Source: Bacteroides sp. (GTDB taxonomy: Bacteria; Bacteroidota; Bacteroidia; Bacteroidales; SM23-62). From it: a DNA stretch of 7,454 nt. Below, piece by piece: positions 6,320 to 7,454 of the stretch (position 1 is its first letter; every line of letters starts with the position of its first letter). The DNA lies in the NCBI GenBank assembly GCA_030667765.1, contig DAOUVF010000144.1:1-7454 (forward strand), given 5' to 3'. The translations under genes were made by a program, and so were the position numbers. The notes under the pieces were generated by a model. That model was given only the letters and a program-made list of their open reading frames with translations. It was not told the origin of the DNA and searched no databases.

Positions 6320-7454
6320 TCAAAACCGGTTAATGTAACCAATATGGATTTTGGCATTTCCGATGTTGATCGGATTGTCGAATTGCTTCCCCAGGGCATA
6401 ATTCAGGGAAAAGATCCCTGCCCTGGTCTGCATATTGATGCCGGCCCCGAAGCCCAGCGGGAAATCAGCCACAAATTCATCCGCCAGGGATTGCTCATAA
6501 TATCCCCCGTCAACAAAAAGGAAGACACTGGAATTCCTCTCAAAGAGGAACCGGGTCTCAAGGGTGCCCAGGCTGAAAAAAGAGGCAAATATCGAGTTCT
6601 CATCCACCCCCCTGAGTGTCTTGATCCCGCCGAGCCTGAAAAGCTCATTGGCAAAGAGGTCATCGTTCCTGATGTATCCTGACCGGCTGGCCACATGGAG
6701 GGTAAAACGGCCGCCGAGGGACTGAAAAAAACGGATGTCAGCTGTTCCCTTTAGCTGGGTTGATGTTTCCCTGACTGACTCGTAGACCTGTTCCGGCAGG
6801 GCCGGGTTCCGGTGGATCTTCTTGCTGCCTATCCCGAGGCGGGAGCGTATATCCCAACCCTGCAGGGGATTGAAATAATAATCCAGGTTGTTGAACTGTA
6901 TCCCCAGGCCGTAAAGACTGCTTGTAACATCAGCATAAGGCGGCAGTACCACCGCGTTTTCTAGTCCCCATGTACTGATCAGCGAGGAACTGAAATAATC
7001 AATAAAAGCATGGAAATAGTTGGTCCCGCCCAAAAAGAACCTCAGGTCAAGGACCGGGTTGACTGAAAAAAAACTGGTATCCTGCTTCAAGAGCGCAAAA
7101 TCCACCCCGATGCCAATGGAGGAGCCAAACAGGTAAGGCCAGGAAATACTCAGGTCCAGTTCCTGGCTCAGTGGCTGAAGGGACCGCCAGGCAATATAAA
7201 ACTGCTCCCCTTTCCCGAAGGAATTGACAAGTGACAGGTGCAGATCCCCCGTTACCAACAGTTTCCCCGTCAGTTCGTTGTTGGGCAGGATCCCGATTAT
7301 CCCGTTAAACTGGTTGGCCCTGGCTTTTTTAAGGTAGGTATAAACATCCACCTTCCCCTCAAAATATTCCAGTTCATATGGCCTGATCTCCTCCAGAAAT
7401 GTTGTCTCCCTGATGCGGTTTGAAATATTCCTGATCCGGTCTTCCCGGTATACA
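6320..7454 (-). CDS. Omp85-like outer-membrane barrel protein, N-terminus outside the window
   Basis: The reading frame stays open to the right edge, so this is the C-terminal 377 residues of a longer protein. The first visible part (VYREDRIRNISNRIR and on) is probably the end of a POTRA-like region; the FEGKVDVYTYLKK segment leads into the barrel. The rest is a chain of alternating hydrophobic strands ending in a terminal Phe (GYINRF). FRLGGIKTLRGVDENS (272-287 of the visible part) corresponds to the L6-loop motif of Omp85 and TpsB transporters, with Val283 where Phe or Tyr is usual. FLFVDGGYYEQ (311-321) matches the following conserved barrel segment. This places it among BamA/TamA/TpsB-like outer-membrane proteins, but the function (assembly factor, secretion partner or other) cannot be read from the barrel alone. 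It differs from TamL in this window and is not a duplicate. A GTG at 7349-7351 is internal, not the start. Its stop codon lies 46 bases before purL. Confidence 0.82.
   Translation of the reverse strand, partial: VYREDRIRNISNRIRETTFLEEIRPYELEYFEGKVDVYTYLKKARANQFNGIIGILPNNELTGKLLVTGDLHLSLVNSFGKGEQFYIAWRSLQPLSQELDLSISWPYLFGSSIGIGVDFALLKQDTSFFSVNPVLDLRFFLGGTNYFHAFIDYFSSSLISTWGLENAVVLPPYADVTSSLYGLGIQFNNLDYYFNPLQGWDIRSRLGIGSKKIHRNPALPEQVYESVRETSTQLKGTADIRFFQSLGGRFTLHVASRSGYIRNDDLFANELFRLGGIKTLRGVDENSIFASFFSLGTLETRFLFERNSSVFLFVDGGYYEQSLADEFVADFPLGFGAGINMQTRAGIFSLNYALGKQFDNPINIGNAKIHIGYINRF

Noticed and set aside
6317..6682. A 121-codon plus-strand frame beginning in the gap before purL
   Set aside because: Apart from its first few bases it is opposite the conserved barrel end of the right-hand gene, and the protein resembles no family I know.
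6320..7351. Reading the right-hand gene as a complete 343-residue protein starting at GTG 7349-7351
   Set aside because: The frame stays open through 7454 and the upstream residues continue the expected lead-in to the barrel. There is no signal peptide at the GTG.
1..7454. CRISPR arrays, insertion sequences, integrase sites, tRNA or rRNA genes
   Set aside because: I saw no spaced direct repeats, no terminal inverted repeats or transposase, and no tRNA-like fold. The intergenic gaps are at most 63 bp, which leaves little room.

Overview
The window looks like chromosomal DNA of a Bacteroidota member, most likely of the class Bacteroidia or a nearby class. Three things point there: a TamA-like Omp85 protein built as a lipoprotein (TamL type), a PorT/SprT type IX secretion protein, and promoter -7 elements of the Bacteroidota form TAnnTTTG ahead of tamL and purL. 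Shine-Dalgarno sequences are weak or absent, as usual in this phylum. Base composition looks near 45-50% GC by eye and even throughout. I see no mobile element, phage gene, CRISPR array, rRNA or tRNA.

Layout, left to right. Positions 1-63 hold no gene but contain a hairpin (20-43) that may end tamL transcription. Positions 64-2397 (minus) encode TamL. A 56-bp divergent gap carries the tamL promoter and possibly one for the next gene. Positions 2454-3251 (plus) encode a TrmH/SpoU-family RNA methyltransferase. It converges, with a 4-bp gap, on PorT/SprT (3256-3969, minus). After 63 bp, purL lies on the same strand (4033-6273), a small-type FGAM synthase subunit. After a further 46 bp with a good -7 element comes a second Omp85-like outer-membrane barrel protein (6320 to the right edge, minus), cut off at its N-terminus by the window.

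Three of the five genes concern the outer membrane: two Omp85-type proteins and PorT. The tamL / trmH / porT cluster resembles an arrangement I recall from other Bacteroidota, so it is probably ancestral rather than acquired. PurL belongs to de novo purine synthesis and has no evident functional link to its neighbours; its partners PurS and PurQ are not in the window. I do not see a previously undescribed system. The most unusual points are that tamL and porT both appear to start at TTG with no usable ATG, and that the two Omp85-like proteins deviate in different ways from the classical (V/I)RGF/Y L6 motif.
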